Of a DNA stretch of 64,000 bases, positions 28,130 to 36,601 are shown piece after piece (position 1 is the first letter of the stretch; every line of letters begins with the position of its first letter). The notes beneath the pieces are model-generated. The model did not search any database, had not been told where the DNA came from, and worked only from the letters and a program-made list of their open reading frames with translations. Location: the NCBI RefSeq assembly GCF_004355005.1, contig NZ_SMSJ01000016.1, positions 1 through 64,000 on the forward strand, in the 5' to 3' direction. Made by a program: the position numbers and the translations under genes. This stretch comes from Dankookia rubra. GTDB taxonomy: Bacteria > Pseudomonadota > Alphaproteobacteria > Acetobacterales > Acetobacteraceae.

Positions 28130-28726
28130 ATGGCCCGAATCACGGGCTCCAACGGCGCGCGCACCGCAGCGGCGATCCGGCGCGTGGCGCTCCGGCTGAT
28201 CTACCGCCAGGGTTTCGCGGCGATGAACCTGCGCGACCTAGCGGCGCAGGTCGGGATCCAGCCTAGCTCGCTCTACAACCACATCGTCAGCAAGCAGGCA
28301 CTGCTATCCGACCTGATGCAGGAGCACATGACGGCGCTGCTGACCGCGACGGATGCGGCGGTGGCGGCGGCCGGGCCGGTGCTGATGGACCGGCTGCGCG
28401 CCTTCATCGGCCATCACGTCCTCTACCATACGGAGAGGCGGCATGAGGTTTACATCGCCAATTTCGAGCTGCGCGCGCTTGACCCGGCCAATCATGCGCG
28501 GATCGTGGCGATGCGCGCGGGCTATGAGGCGCGGCTGATGGCGCTCCTGCGCGAGGGCGTCGATGCCGGCGAGCTGGACATCGCCGACATCCCGGTCACC
28601 GCCTTCGCCATGCTGGCCATGCTGACCGGCATCTGCACGTGGTACCGGCCGAACGGTCGACTCGGCAAGGCGGAACTCGTCGCGCTGCACACCGAGCTCG
28701 CGCTGAACGGCATCCGTCGCCGCTAG
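28130..28726 (+). CDS. TetR-family transcriptional regulator of the liv/ivd operon
   Basis: A 198-residue TetR-type regulator. The N-terminal helix-turn-helix (about residues 12-58) reads AAIRRVALRLIYRQGFAAMNLRDLAAQVGIQPSSLYNHIVSKQALLSD. The C-terminal ligand-binding domain has features of the TetR_C_33 group (YIANFELRALDPANHARIVAMR). A GGAGAGGA ribosome site precedes the ATG. It is transcribed divergently from the 14.5-kb transport and acyl-CoA operon and is the obvious local regulator; an acyl-CoA ligand would fit but is inference. Its end overlaps the convergent epimerase gene by 4 bases. Confidence 0.9.
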   Translation: MARITGSNGARTAAAIRRVALRLIYRQGFAAMNLRDLAAQVGIQPSSLYNHIVSKQALLSDLMQEHMTALLTATDAAVAAAGPVLMDRLRAFIGHHVLYHTERRHEVYIANFELRALDPANHARIVAMRAGYEARLMALLREGVDAGELDIADIPVTAFAMLAMLTGICTWYRPNGRLGKAELVALHTELALNGIRRR

Positions 28727-29592
28727 GACAGCCCCGCCAAGTCACTTTCCAGATCGGCGCGTTCGGTGAAGCCGACCTCGTGCAGGAGTCGCGTCGTGTC
28801 GGCGACGATGAAGGGCGGCTCGGCCCGGTCGGGCAGCGCGCCGAGCCGCAGCAGGTCGGCGCGGCCGGTGATGCGGCCGATCGCCTCCACCACCGCACGG
28901 ATCGTCACCGGCTGGCCGGAGGCAACGTTTACCGGCCCGACCACATCGCTCGCCGCCAGCGCCGCCAGGGCGCGGCCGAGAAAGCCGGTGCAGGCGAAGT
29001 CTCGGATCGGTCGGCCGGAACCGGTAGCCGCCACGCGCCCCGCCCGAAGCGCGCATAGCACCGCCGGCACCAAGCGGTCGGGATGCTCGCCCGGGCCGAA
29101 CAGGTGGAATAGCCTCGCCCAGGCCACGGCGATGCCGCGCCGTTGGCCGAGGCCCATCCAGTGCCGGCAGAGCTCGGCCTTGGCCTTGCCATAGGGCGTC
29201 GCGGGAGCGATGCGACGGGTCTCCGGCCAGGGTGTCACCCCTTCCCCCGCCCAGTCGTACTCGGCGCAGCTGCCGAGGCCGATCATGCGCCGCCCGGCGA
29301 AGGCCTCGCCGAGCGCGGTGGAGGCTTCGACCCAGGCAGCGTTCTCCGGCGCGGTCCAGAATGCCCCGTGCGCCACATACCAAGCGGCATGCACCAGCAC
29401 GGACGGCCGGATATCGCGCAGCAGCGCGCGCATCGCGCCCGCATCCAGCAGATCGGCGGCGTGCCATGTCGCGCCGCCCTCGCCCCGCTGCCGCGCCACC
29501 GCATGCACCTCGAAGCCACGGGCCGCCAGCGGTTCCAGCATTGCCCGGCCGACGAAGCCGCTGGCCCCCGTCAGCAGCAGGCGTTCAGGCAT
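28723..29592 (-). CDS. NAD-dependent epimerase/dehydratase (sugar-nucleotide reductase-like)
   Basis: A 289-residue extended short-chain dehydrogenase. The nucleotide-binding loop is LLLTGASGFVGRAML at the N-terminus, and the catalytic Tyr-Lys pair is in TPYGKAKAEL (about residues 140-149), with SCAEYDWAGEG just before. It is the last gene of the rfbF-rfbG-methyltransferase-rfbC run. There it would be the expected final 4-ketoreductase or epimerase that finishes a CDP-deoxysugar. It overlaps the rfbC-like stop by 8 bases. Confidence 0.85.
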   Translation of the reverse strand: MPERLLLTGASGFVGRAMLEPLAARGFEVHAVARQRGEGGATWHAADLLDAGAMRALLRDIRPSVLVHAAWYVAHGAFWTAPENAAWVEASTALGEAFAGRRMIGLGSCAEYDWAGEGVTPWPETRRIAPATPYGKAKAELCRHWMGLGQRRGIAVAWARLFHLFGPGEHPDRLVPAVLCALRAGRVAATGSGRPIRDFACTGFLGRALAALAASDVVGPVNVASGQPVTIRAVVEAIGRITGRADLLRLGALPDRAEPPFIVADTTRLLHEVGFTERADLESDLAGLS

Positions 29593-30112
29593 GGTCGGGC
29601 CATTGCGCGTCGCGCTCGGAGATGACGGCGGGTGGCGCCGGCCAGGCGATGCCGAAGGCCGGGTCGTCCCAGCGGGCGCCGTGTCCGGCATCAGGCCGGT
29701 ACGGCGCATCGATCATGTATTCCAGCCAGGCGTCGTCGGTCAGGGTCAGGAAGCCATGCGCGCAGCCGGCCGGGATCAGCAACGCGTTATGCTCTGCAGC
29801 CCGAAGTTCTACGCCCACCCAATGCAGGTAGGCGGGCGAGTCCGGCCGCAGGTCCACCGCGACGTCAAAGACAGCGCCGCGCAGGCAGCGCACCAGCTTG
29901 CGCTCCTCGGCCGGCGCCGCCTGCCAATGCATCCCGCGCAAGGTGTGCCGCGCCCGGTTTTCCGAAATACTGGACTGCAGGGGCCGGAAGTCGAGACCGG
30001 CGGCGGCGAATTTCTCGGCGCACCAGGTGCGGAGGAAGCGGCCGCGCGGGTCGGCGGCGGGCTCCGCCAGCACCTCGACCACGCCCGGCAGCCGGGTTTC
30101 GTGGAATCTCAT
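29585..30112 (-). CDS. rfbC: dTDP-4-dehydrorhamnose 3,5-epimerase-like protein
   Basis: A 175-residue RmlC-type cupin. Visible motifs are GVVEVLAEPAADPRGRFLRTW, then SISENRARHTLRGMHWQ with the catalytic-type histidine, VFDVAVDLRPDSPAYLHWVGVEL, and ALLIPAGCAHGFLTLTDDAWLEYMI. The length matches RmlC. Here it is surrounded by CDP-sugar genes, so it probably epimerises a 4-keto-CDP-hexose and not the rhamnose precursor; this is inferred from context. It overlaps the methyltransferase gene by 4 bases. Confidence 0.87.
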   Translation of the reverse strand: MRFHETRLPGVVEVLAEPAADPRGRFLRTWCAEKFAAAGLDFRPLQSSISENRARHTLRGMHWQAAPAEERKLVRCLRGAVFDVAVDLRPDSPAYLHWVGVELRAAEHNALLIPAGCAHGFLTLTDDAWLEYMIDAPYRPDAGHGARWDDPAFGIAWPAPPAVISERDAQWPDHA

Positions 30113-31359
30113 TCCGGCGCACCCCGCATGGTTAGCTGCGGCACCGCGACGACCAACCGTCCAGTGAAGCCGGCGGCACGCAACTGGCCGGCCACCTCGG
30201 CTTCGATATTCCAGGGCAGGATGAGGATGTCGTCCGGCCGCAGGGCCAGCATTGCCTCGGGCGAGACCACCGGGATGCGGCTGCCCGGCATCAGCCGTCC
30301 CTGCTTGGCAAGGCTGCGGTCGGCCACCGCCAGGATATCCGCGGCGGTCACGCCGGTGGCATTCAGCAGCGTATTGCCCTTGGCTGCGGCGCCGTAGGCG
30401 CAGACACGGCGGCCCTCGGCCGCGGCCCCGTCCAGCCAGGCGCGCAACCCGTCCAGCACAGCCCGCACGCGTGGGCCGAAGCCGCTGTAGAAGGCATCGT
30501 CGCCGAGGCCGCGCGCCGCTTCCTCCGCCCGCACCGACAGCAGGGCCGCGGAAGGGGGCTGCTCGGCAGCGGCCGACAGGGCGCGCAGCGAGCCGCCATG
30601 TGTCGCCAGCCGTTCGACGTCGAAGACCCGCAGGCCCTGCCGCGCCAGCGCCGCCTCCATCGAGAGTAGCGACCAATAGGCATAATGCTCGTGGTAGATG
30701 GTGTCGAACTGCACGCCGTCGACCAGCGCAACCAGGTGCGGCGCCTCGATCGAGACCACGCCGCGAGGTCCCGCCAGCAGCGCCAGGCCGCCGACGAAGT
30801 CGTCGAGGTCGGGGACATGCGCCAGTACGTTGTTGGCGATCACCAGATCGGCCGGCCGGCCGCCGCGTGCGCCGAGGATGTCACGGGCGGCGTCGCGGCC
30901 GAAGAAGCGTGCCTCGGTCGGCACGCCGGCGGCACGGGCAATCGCGGCGACATTCGCCGCCGGCTCAACGCCGAGGCAGGGAATGCCGGCGGCGACGAAG
31001 TTGCGCAGGAGGTAGCCGTCGTTGCTGGCAACCTCGACCACGAAGCAGCCGGGGCCGAGTGCCAGCCGCCGGGCGACGCCCGCGCAGAACCGCGCAGCAT
31101 GGTCCAGCCAGGTCGAGGACATGGAGGAGAAATAGGCGTAGTCGGTGAAGATCCCGCGCTCGTCGACCACGGTGTCGAGCTGGACGAGGCGACAGGCATC
31201 GCAGACCACGGCGCGGAGCGGAAAGGCCGGCTCCGGCTCGCCCGCCCGGTCCGGCGGAACATAGGAATTGGCGACCGGCTGATGGCCAAGGTCGCAAAAG
31301 GTCAGGCCGAGCCGGCCGCCGCAGGCGCGGCAGGCAGTGACGGGACGCGCGCCGCTCAT
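30109..31359 (-). CDS. NDP-sugar C-methyltransferase (TylC3-like)
   Basis: A 416-residue SAM-dependent methyltransferase of the sugar C-methylating type. The N-terminal zinc-binding domain has CRACG (about residues 10-14) and CDACRLVQLD (about 52-61). The SAM domain has FVVEVASNDGYLL (about 104-116). The sugar-binding middle contains QFDTIYHEHYAYWSL, and the C-terminal domain has VCAYGAAAKGNTLLNATG. Such enzymes place a methyl group on C3 of a 4-keto-deoxysugar. The neighbours rfbG (4,6-dehydratase) and rfbC supply a suitable substrate, so the end product would be a branched CDP-sugar. The overlaps with rfbG and rfbC are 4 bases each. Confidence 0.88.
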   Translation of the reverse strand: MSGARPVTACRACGGRLGLTFCDLGHQPVANSYVPPDRAGEPEPAFPLRAVVCDACRLVQLDTVVDERGIFTDYAYFSSMSSTWLDHAARFCAGVARRLALGPGCFVVEVASNDGYLLRNFVAAGIPCLGVEPAANVAAIARAAGVPTEARFFGRDAARDILGARGGRPADLVIANNVLAHVPDLDDFVGGLALLAGPRGVVSIEAPHLVALVDGVQFDTIYHEHYAYWSLLSMEAALARQGLRVFDVERLATHGGSLRALSAAAEQPPSAALLSVRAEEAARGLGDDAFYSGFGPRVRAVLDGLRAWLDGAAAEGRRVCAYGAAAKGNTLLNATGVTAADILAVADRSLAKQGRLMPGSRIPVVSPEAMLALRPDDILILPWNIEAEVAGQLRAAGFTGRLVVAVPQLTMRGAPE

Positions 31360-32396
31360 GCAGGCAGCAGCCGGTCGATGCTCGCCATGGCCTCCGCTTG
31401 CACATCCCCGCCATTCCTCCAGGCGGCATACCAGCGCGCCGTCTCGGCGATCGCCCCGGGAGTCGAGAGCAGCGGGCGCCACCCCAGCGTCCCGGCCGCC
31501 AAGCTGGAATCGAGGCCGAGGCGAGGTGCCTCCGACATGACCGGACCGTCCTCCTGCCGCCAGTCCACCGGTGCGCCCCAGGCGGCGATCAGGTCGCGCA
31601 CCCGGATCTCCCCATCGGCGGGGCCGAAATTCAACGCCGGCGGCGCCTCCCCGGTCGCCAGCCGCTCAGCCAGCAGCAAGTAGCCACGCAGCACGTCCAG
31701 CACATGCTGGAAGGGCCGCGTCGCATCCGGGCGGCGCAGCAGCAGCGGCTGCCCCGCCTTGGCGGCGCGCACCAGGTCGGGGATGAGCCGCTGCGCGCCG
31801 AAGTCGCCGCCGCCGATGACGTTGCCGGCCCGCGCCGTGGCGAGCGGCGGGAGCGCGGCACCGAAGGATGCGCGCCAGGCGGCGACCGCGATCTCCGCCG
31901 CCGCCTTCGACGCGCTGTAGGGGTCGGCACCGCCGAGCGCGTCGCCCTCGCGGAAGGCGCGGCCGGCGCCGTCGTTGCGATAGACCTTGTCCGAGGTGAC
32001 CAGCACCGCCGCAGCGACGCCGGGCAGGCCGCGCATCGCCTCCAGCAGGTGGATGGTGCCATCGACATTGGCGGCGAAGGTCATGGCCGGCTCGGCATAG
32101 CCGCGGCCGACGAAGGCCTGTGCCGCCAGATGCAGCACGACTTCGGGCCGCAGCGTGCGCAGCCGCGCCGCCAGGGCCTCGCCATCGCGGATATCGGCAT
32201 GGTGGTCGGCCGCCATCAGGGGCCGGACCCGCAGCAGCTCGAAGGCATTCGGCCCGGGTTCCGGTGGCAACGCGATGCCCGTCACCCTAGCGCCGAGCCG
32301 GCACAGCAGGAGGGCCAGCCAAGCGCCCTTGAAGCCGGTATGGCCGGTGACCAGCACCCGCTTCCCGGCCCAGAACGAGCGCGACGGGATCACCAT
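31356..32396 (-). CDS. rfbG: CDP-glucose 4,6-dehydratase
   Basis: A 346-residue extended short-chain dehydrogenase that converts CDP-glucose to CDP-4-keto-6-deoxyglucose. The loop VLVTGHTGFKGAWLALLL is specific to this group (the FKG after TGHTG). HLAAQAFVGRGYAEPAMTFAANV and VTSDKVYRN follow, then the catalytic YSASKAAAE (about residue 157) and ARAGNVIGGGDF. The length is slightly below the usual 355-360. It overlaps rfbF by 7 bases, as expected for consecutive enzymes. Confidence 0.93.
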   Translation of the reverse strand: MVIPSRSFWAGKRVLVTGHTGFKGAWLALLLCRLGARVTGIALPPEPGPNAFELLRVRPLMAADHHADIRDGEALAARLRTLRPEVVLHLAAQAFVGRGYAEPAMTFAANVDGTIHLLEAMRGLPGVAAAVLVTSDKVYRNDGAGRAFREGDALGGADPYSASKAAAEIAVAAWRASFGAALPPLATARAGNVIGGGDFGAQRLIPDLVRAAKAGQPLLLRRPDATRPFQHVLDVLRGYLLLAERLATGEAPPALNFGPADGEIRVRDLIAAWGAPVDWRQEDGPVMSEAPRLGLDSSLAAGTLGWRPLLSTPGAIAETARWYAAWRNGGDVQAEAMASIDRLLPA

Positions 32397-33160
32397 TGCC
32401 GCCACGGTGCCCGGCCGCTGGCCCAGAGCCGTTCCAGCTGGTCGCGGTCGCGCAGCGTGTCCATCGCCTGCCAGAAGCCCTTGTGGTCGTAGGCCATCAG
32501 CTCGCCGTCGCGGGCCAGGGATTGCAGCGGCTCGGCTTCCCAGGTCGTCGCATCGCCCTCGATGCGGCCCAGCACCTTGGGCGACAGGACGAAGAAGCCG
32601 CCATTGATGGTACCGCCATCGCCGGCCGGCTTTTCGACAAAGGCCTCCACGGCCGCGCCCTCGCGCGCCAGCGCGCCGAATCGGCCAGGCGGCGTCACCG
32701 CGGTGACGGTCGCCTGCCGGCCATGCGCCCGGTGGAACTCGATCAGCGCACCGATATCGACATCCGAGAGGCCATCGCCATAGGTCATGCAGAAGGCCGG
32801 CTCGTCCACCACATAGGGCGCGATCCGCTTCAGCCGGCCTCCGGTCATGCTGTCCTCCCCGGTATCGACCAGGGCGATGCGCCAGGGCTCGGCCGCTGGC
32901 CGCAGGACATCCACCCGGCCCGAGGCGAGGTCGATCGACAGGTCCGAGGCATGCAGCCGATAATTCAGGAAGTACTCCTTTATCTGCCAGCCCTTGTGGC
33001 CGAGGCAGACGACGAAGTCGGTGACGCCGTGCGCCGCGTAGATTTTCATGATGTGCCAGAGGATCGGCCAGCCACCGATCTCGACCATCGGCTTCGGCCG
33101 CAGCGAGGTCTCCTCCGAGATCCGCGTGCCGCGGCCGCCGGCCAGGATCACCGCCTTCAT
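32390..33160 (-). CDS. rfbF: glucose-1-phosphate cytidylyltransferase
   Basis: A 256-residue nucleotidyltransferase making CDP-glucose from CTP and glucose-1-phosphate. The activation loop is LAGGRGTRISEETSLRPKPMVEIGG, followed by VVCLGHKGWQIKEYF, FCMTYGDGLSDVDI and TINGGFFVLSPKVL. All are diagnostic for RfbF/DdhA. It is the first sugar gene after the SPINDLY-type glycosyltransferase, which it overlaps by 4 bases (ATGA). The glycosyltransferase and the sugar pathway are therefore translationally linked. Confidence 0.94.
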   Translation of the reverse strand: MKAVILAGGRGTRISEETSLRPKPMVEIGGWPILWHIMKIYAAHGVTDFVVCLGHKGWQIKEYFLNYRLHASDLSIDLASGRVDVLRPAAEPWRIALVDTGEDSMTGGRLKRIAPYVVDEPAFCMTYGDGLSDVDIGALIEFHRAHGRQATVTAVTPPGRFGALAREGAAVEAFVEKPAGDGGTINGGFFVLSPKVLGRIEGDATTWEAEPLQSLARDGELMAYDHKGFWQAMDTLRDRDQLERLWASGRAPWRQW

Positions 33161-35541
33161 GCGCGCGCAACCTCCTCGGCCTTGGCATAGAAAGCGCGGA
33201 GGAAGCGCTCGGGCTGGCCGAGCGGATGGCTGCGGATCATGTCGCGCAGCCCGTGTCGCAGCAGGCGCCGCCGGCTGCGGTCCGCCGCCAGCGCCGCCGC
33301 CGTCTGGACGTAGTCCTCGACGCTGAAGACCGCCAGGTCGCCGAGGCCGGCATTGGTCAGGTTCGAATAGCTCAGCCGCTCGGGGAAGCCCGGGCCGACG
33401 AGGGAGACGCAGGGCACCCCCATCCACAGCGTCTCGCAGGTGGTGGTGCCGCCGACATGCGGCAGGCTGTCCAGCGCGATGTCGATCGCGTTGTAGTGCG
33501 GCATGTGCCGGCCACGCACGCCGACATAGTCGATCCGGTCGGGATCGACGTCGCGTGCGGCGAAGGCGGCGCGCACATTGGCGACGAAGGCCGGCGTCCG
33601 GGCTTCCGGCCGGACGAAGAGGAAGCGCGAATCCGGCACTGCCCGCAGCACCGCCGCCCAGGCATCCAGGCAGGCGCGGGTGAACTTGTAGGGGTTGTTC
33701 ATGGTGCCGAAGGTCAGCGCGCCGCGGCGTTCCTCGGGCAGGCTCTCCTCGATCGGCACGTCGCGGAACCCCATGGGGCTCAGCGCCACCCAGCTTTCGG
33801 CCAGCTCGAAAGGCCGCTCGATCAGCAGTCGCGGATCGTCCGGCTTGATGTAGGGATCGACGAGGATGGTGTCGATCGTCTCCAGCCCCGCCGAATGCGG
33901 ATAGCCGAGCCAGCTCGCGCCGATCCGCGCCGGGCGATAGGCCATGACGTCCAGCTTGTTCATCGCCGTGGTGCCGCCGAGCTCGAACAGGATGTCGAGG
34001 CCATCCTGGGCGATCCCGGCGGCGACCTCGGCAGAGGGGCGGCGAGGCCACCAGCGGAAGCCGGTGACCTGCTGTTCGATATGCGCCTGAACCGGGTCGC
34101 GCTCGCGCTCGTTGAACGAGTAGCAGAAGACCTCTACCCGGTCGCGGTCGTACTGCTCCAGCAGTGGCAGGGCGAAATAGGTGACCGGGTGGTCGCGCAG
34201 GTCGCTCGACATGAAACCGATGCGGAGCTTCCGGCCGGTGGCCAAAGCCGGCGTCGTCGGCAGAGCCAGCGGGGTGATCGCGCGCGTTTCGCGCTGGCCC
34301 CAGGCGCGATGCCATTCGACGATGTCCAGCCTGTCCTGCAGGGTGCGGACGTTGCCGAGTTCGTAGTGCAACCCGGCGATCTCGCCATCGGCGATCCAGC
34401 GCGGCGCGATGTCCACGAGCCGGCCGCAAGCATCCAGCCGGTCGTGATCCAGGCAGCGCAGGAAGGCGGTCCGCAGCGGCTTGGCATGCATCAGGGCAGC
34501 GCCGGGGTTGCTCTGCAGCAGCCGGCAGGACAGTTCATAGGCTTCCTGCAGGTGCTGCGCCTCGTCGCCGTAGCGGCTGCGGGTCAGGTTCTCGATCAGC
34601 CGGGTGATCAGCACGACGGATTCCGGGTTGGCCGCGAGCCCCCGGCGCAGCGCGCCGTTCGCCGCTTCCAGGTTGCCTTCGCCATGCAGCCGCGCCAGCA
34701 GCACGGCGCCATCCGCATCGCCCGGCGCCACTGCCAGCGCTCTTTCGACCAGCGCGCGCGCCTCCTCCGGCCGGCCCAGCCGCAGGGCCAGGCGGGCCTC
34801 CAGGATATCGACCCGCGGGTCGCCCCCCCGCAGCTTGCGGCCACGCTCGATCATCCCGAAGGCGCGGTCGGTCTCGCCCATGTCGACGAGGGTGCCGACC
34901 AGATCGGTCAGCAGGTCGAGATGCGGCGGGCCCAGCGCCATGGCACGCTCGAAGGCCGCCACCGCCGCCGCGTGGTCGCCCGCCGTCCGCAGGGTGCGGC
35001 CGAGCAGCCGGAGCAGGTCCGCGTTGCGGGGCTCGATCCGCAGCCCGGCCTGATAGGCCGCCGCTGCCTCCCTGAAGCGGCCAAGCTGGTCGTGCAGGTT
35101 GCCGAGGTTCTGGCAGGCCGAAACGGCGCGGGGATCGAGCTTGCGGGCCGCCTCGAAGGTCGCCTGCGCCTCCCGCAGCCGGCCGGCCCGTTTCTGCATG
35201 ATGCCGAGCAGGTTGGTCAGCAGGACGTCCTTCGGCCGCTTCGCCTGTGCCGCGCGGGCGACCGCCAGGGCCTCCTCGGCACGGCCTGCCCCGCTCAGCG
35301 CCATGGCATGCGGAACGGCGAGGGCGATGGCCGAGGCGCCTGCTTGGATTGCCTTTCCGAAGGCCTCCGCCGCCTCGGCCATGCGGCCACTGGCGGCGCA
35401 ATGTTGGCCGAGCTGCTGCCAGAGGACCGCATTGTCCGGCGCGAGGCCCAGGCGCAGGCGCAGCTCAGGCTCGGACAGGCCGGGCTGGGCCGGCGCCGCG
35501 GCCGCGGAACGACCGGGCAAGGATCTCTGGGATGGTCTCAT
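33157..35541 (-). CDS. TPR-containing O-GlcNAc-transferase-like (SPINDLY) glycosyltransferase
   Basis: A 794-residue protein. Residues about 20-330 are tetratricopeptide repeats (for example AQATFEAARKLDPRAVSACQNLGNLH). From about 430 comes a GT41-type catalytic domain: KLRIGFMSSDLRDHPVTYFALPLLEQYD, DILFELGGTTAMNK, RIGASWLGYPHSAG, TFGTMNNPYKFTRACLDAW, and the nucleotide-sugar site HVGGTTTCETLWMGVPCVSL. Bacterial members are often protein O-glycosyltransferases, including of flagellin. Its coupling to rfbF and its place in the run toward flagellin support a role in attaching the CDP-derived sugar. ATG at 35541 is preferred to a TTG one codon upstream. Confidence 0.85.
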   Translation of the reverse strand: MRPSQRSLPGRSAAAAPAQPGLSEPELRLRLGLAPDNAVLWQQLGQHCAASGRMAEAAEAFGKAIQAGASAIALAVPHAMALSGAGRAEEALAVARAAQAKRPKDVLLTNLLGIMQKRAGRLREAQATFEAARKLDPRAVSACQNLGNLHDQLGRFREAAAAYQAGLRIEPRNADLLRLLGRTLRTAGDHAAAVAAFERAMALGPPHLDLLTDLVGTLVDMGETDRAFGMIERGRKLRGGDPRVDILEARLALRLGRPEEARALVERALAVAPGDADGAVLLARLHGEGNLEAANGALRRGLAANPESVVLITRLIENLTRSRYGDEAQHLQEAYELSCRLLQSNPGAALMHAKPLRTAFLRCLDHDRLDACGRLVDIAPRWIADGEIAGLHYELGNVRTLQDRLDIVEWHRAWGQRETRAITPLALPTTPALATGRKLRIGFMSSDLRDHPVTYFALPLLEQYDRDRVEVFCYSFNERERDPVQAHIEQQVTGFRWWPRRPSAEVAAGIAQDGLDILFELGGTTAMNKLDVMAYRPARIGASWLGYPHSAGLETIDTILVDPYIKPDDPRLLIERPFELAESWVALSPMGFRDVPIEESLPEERRGALTFGTMNNPYKFTRACLDAWAAVLRAVPDSRFLFVRPEARTPAFVANVRAAFAARDVDPDRIDYVGVRGRHMPHYNAIDIALDSLPHVGGTTTCETLWMGVPCVSLVGPGFPERLSYSNLTNAGLGDLAVFSVEDYVQTAAALAADRSRRRLLRHGLRDMIRSHPLGQPERFLRAFYAKAEEVARA

Positions 35542-35638
35542 CAAGTGGTCTCACAGGGCAGCAGAGCGCCGGAGCGGGTTGCGAGCCGGGATGCCACGCC
35601 CACCAAGGCAGGAAGGGTCTGAACCAGGCGGGTTGCTG

Positions 35639-35700
35639 GAGTTTTACGCGGCGTCCGGCGCGGTTGGGCAATCAGGCACCCAACCTTCAAGGTAAAACTC
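35639..35700. repeat. nested inverted repeats between the phosphodiesterase and SPINDLY genes
   Basis: An outer pair of perfect 9-bp arms (GAGTTTTAC at 35639-35647, GTAAAACTC at 35692-35700) encloses a perfect 7-bp hairpin (GGTTGGG at 35662-35668, CCCAACC at 35679-35685, 10-base loop). The 214-base gap holds no gene. Either strand could form a two-level stem. It may be a terminator for the upstream phosphodiesterase gene, a structured leader of the SPINDLY gene, or the remnant of a small mobile repeat. Confidence 0.5.
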
Positions 35701-35755
35701 GCGAGCTATAGATCGTCCGGCCGGGCTCAATGGGTCGAACCCCGCCCATGCTGCC

Positions 35756-36490
35756 TTAGCCCCGCAGCCGAAGTGCCAAGGGCGGGTCGTCGGTGGCGAT
35801 CGCGTCGAGGCCGAGCTCAAGTCCCTGCCGAATGCTGGCGGGATGGTTCGCGCCCCAGGCGCCGATGCCGAGCCCGGCGGCGCGGAAACCGGCGACCGCC
35901 GCCGCATCCAGTTCGCCGACAGGCAGACCGATCTCTGCCGCGCCGCTGTGGCGGCCGAGGGCGACGGCGCCCGCCAGGCCCATGCCGCGCCAGGGTCTCG
36001 CTTCCAGCAGCAGCACAGTCCGCAACAGGCCGTCGGCGGCGGCGAGTTCGGCGGCGGTCATCGGCTGGAAGCTCATCGCCACGGTCCGGCTGCGCATCCC
36101 GGCAGCGTCGAGAACCGTCAGGCAGGCCGGGACGATGCCGGGATAAGGCCGGCCCTCGGCATCCGCCTTCACCTCAAGCCGCAGGATGCGGCCGGCGTCG
36201 CGGGTCAGGGCGGCAGCCTCGGCCAGCGTCGGCGGCGGCTCCCCGCCGGTGCCCCGCACCCGGACCCGGCGCAGCTCGGTCAGGGTCCGGGCGCGCACCG
36301 GCCCGGTCGAATCGGTGGTGCGGTCCAGCATCGCATCATGGATGACCACGACCGCGCCATCCGCGGAGAGGTGGACGTCGAGCTCGAGTTGCTCGGCGGG
36401 CAGCGCCAGGGCTCGGCGGAAGGCCAAGGCACTGTTCTCGGGCCAGAGGAAGGCGCCGCCACGATGGCTGGCGATGTCGGTTCGGGGCAT
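35756..36490 (-). CDS. glycerophosphodiester phosphodiesterase
   Basis: A 244-residue GDPD-family enzyme that hydrolyses glycerophosphodiesters (products of phospholipid turnover) to glycerol-3-phosphate and an alcohol. The catalytic motif SHRGGAFLWPENSALAF at residues 8-24 supplies the first histidine, arginine and Glu-Asn. QLELDVHLSADGAVVVIHDAMLDRTTD supplies the metal acidic residues and the second histidine. The end (LGLDAIATDDPPLAL) is typical. No signal peptide is seen, so it is probably cytosolic. It lies on the same strand as the flanking glycosylation genes but shows no overlap with them. Confidence 0.92.
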   Translation of the reverse strand: MPRTDIASHRGGAFLWPENSALAFRRALALPAEQLELDVHLSADGAVVVIHDAMLDRTTDSTGPVRARTLTELRRVRVRGTGGEPPPTLAEAAALTRDAGRILRLEVKADAEGRPYPGIVPACLTVLDAAGMRSRTVAMSFQPMTAAELAAADGLLRTVLLLEARPWRGMGLAGAVALGRHSGAAEIGLPVGELDAAAVAGFRAAGLGIGAWGANHPASIRQGLELGLDAIATDDPPLALRLRG

Positions 36491-36601
36491 GTGACGCAGC
36501 CTATAGCGGTTTGCGTTCAAAGGTGAACGCGGCACCGCTGCAGGCCGTTGTTCCGAAAGCAGATTCCCGCGCCAGGGTGTCCGGCCCTGCCACGATCGCT
36601 T

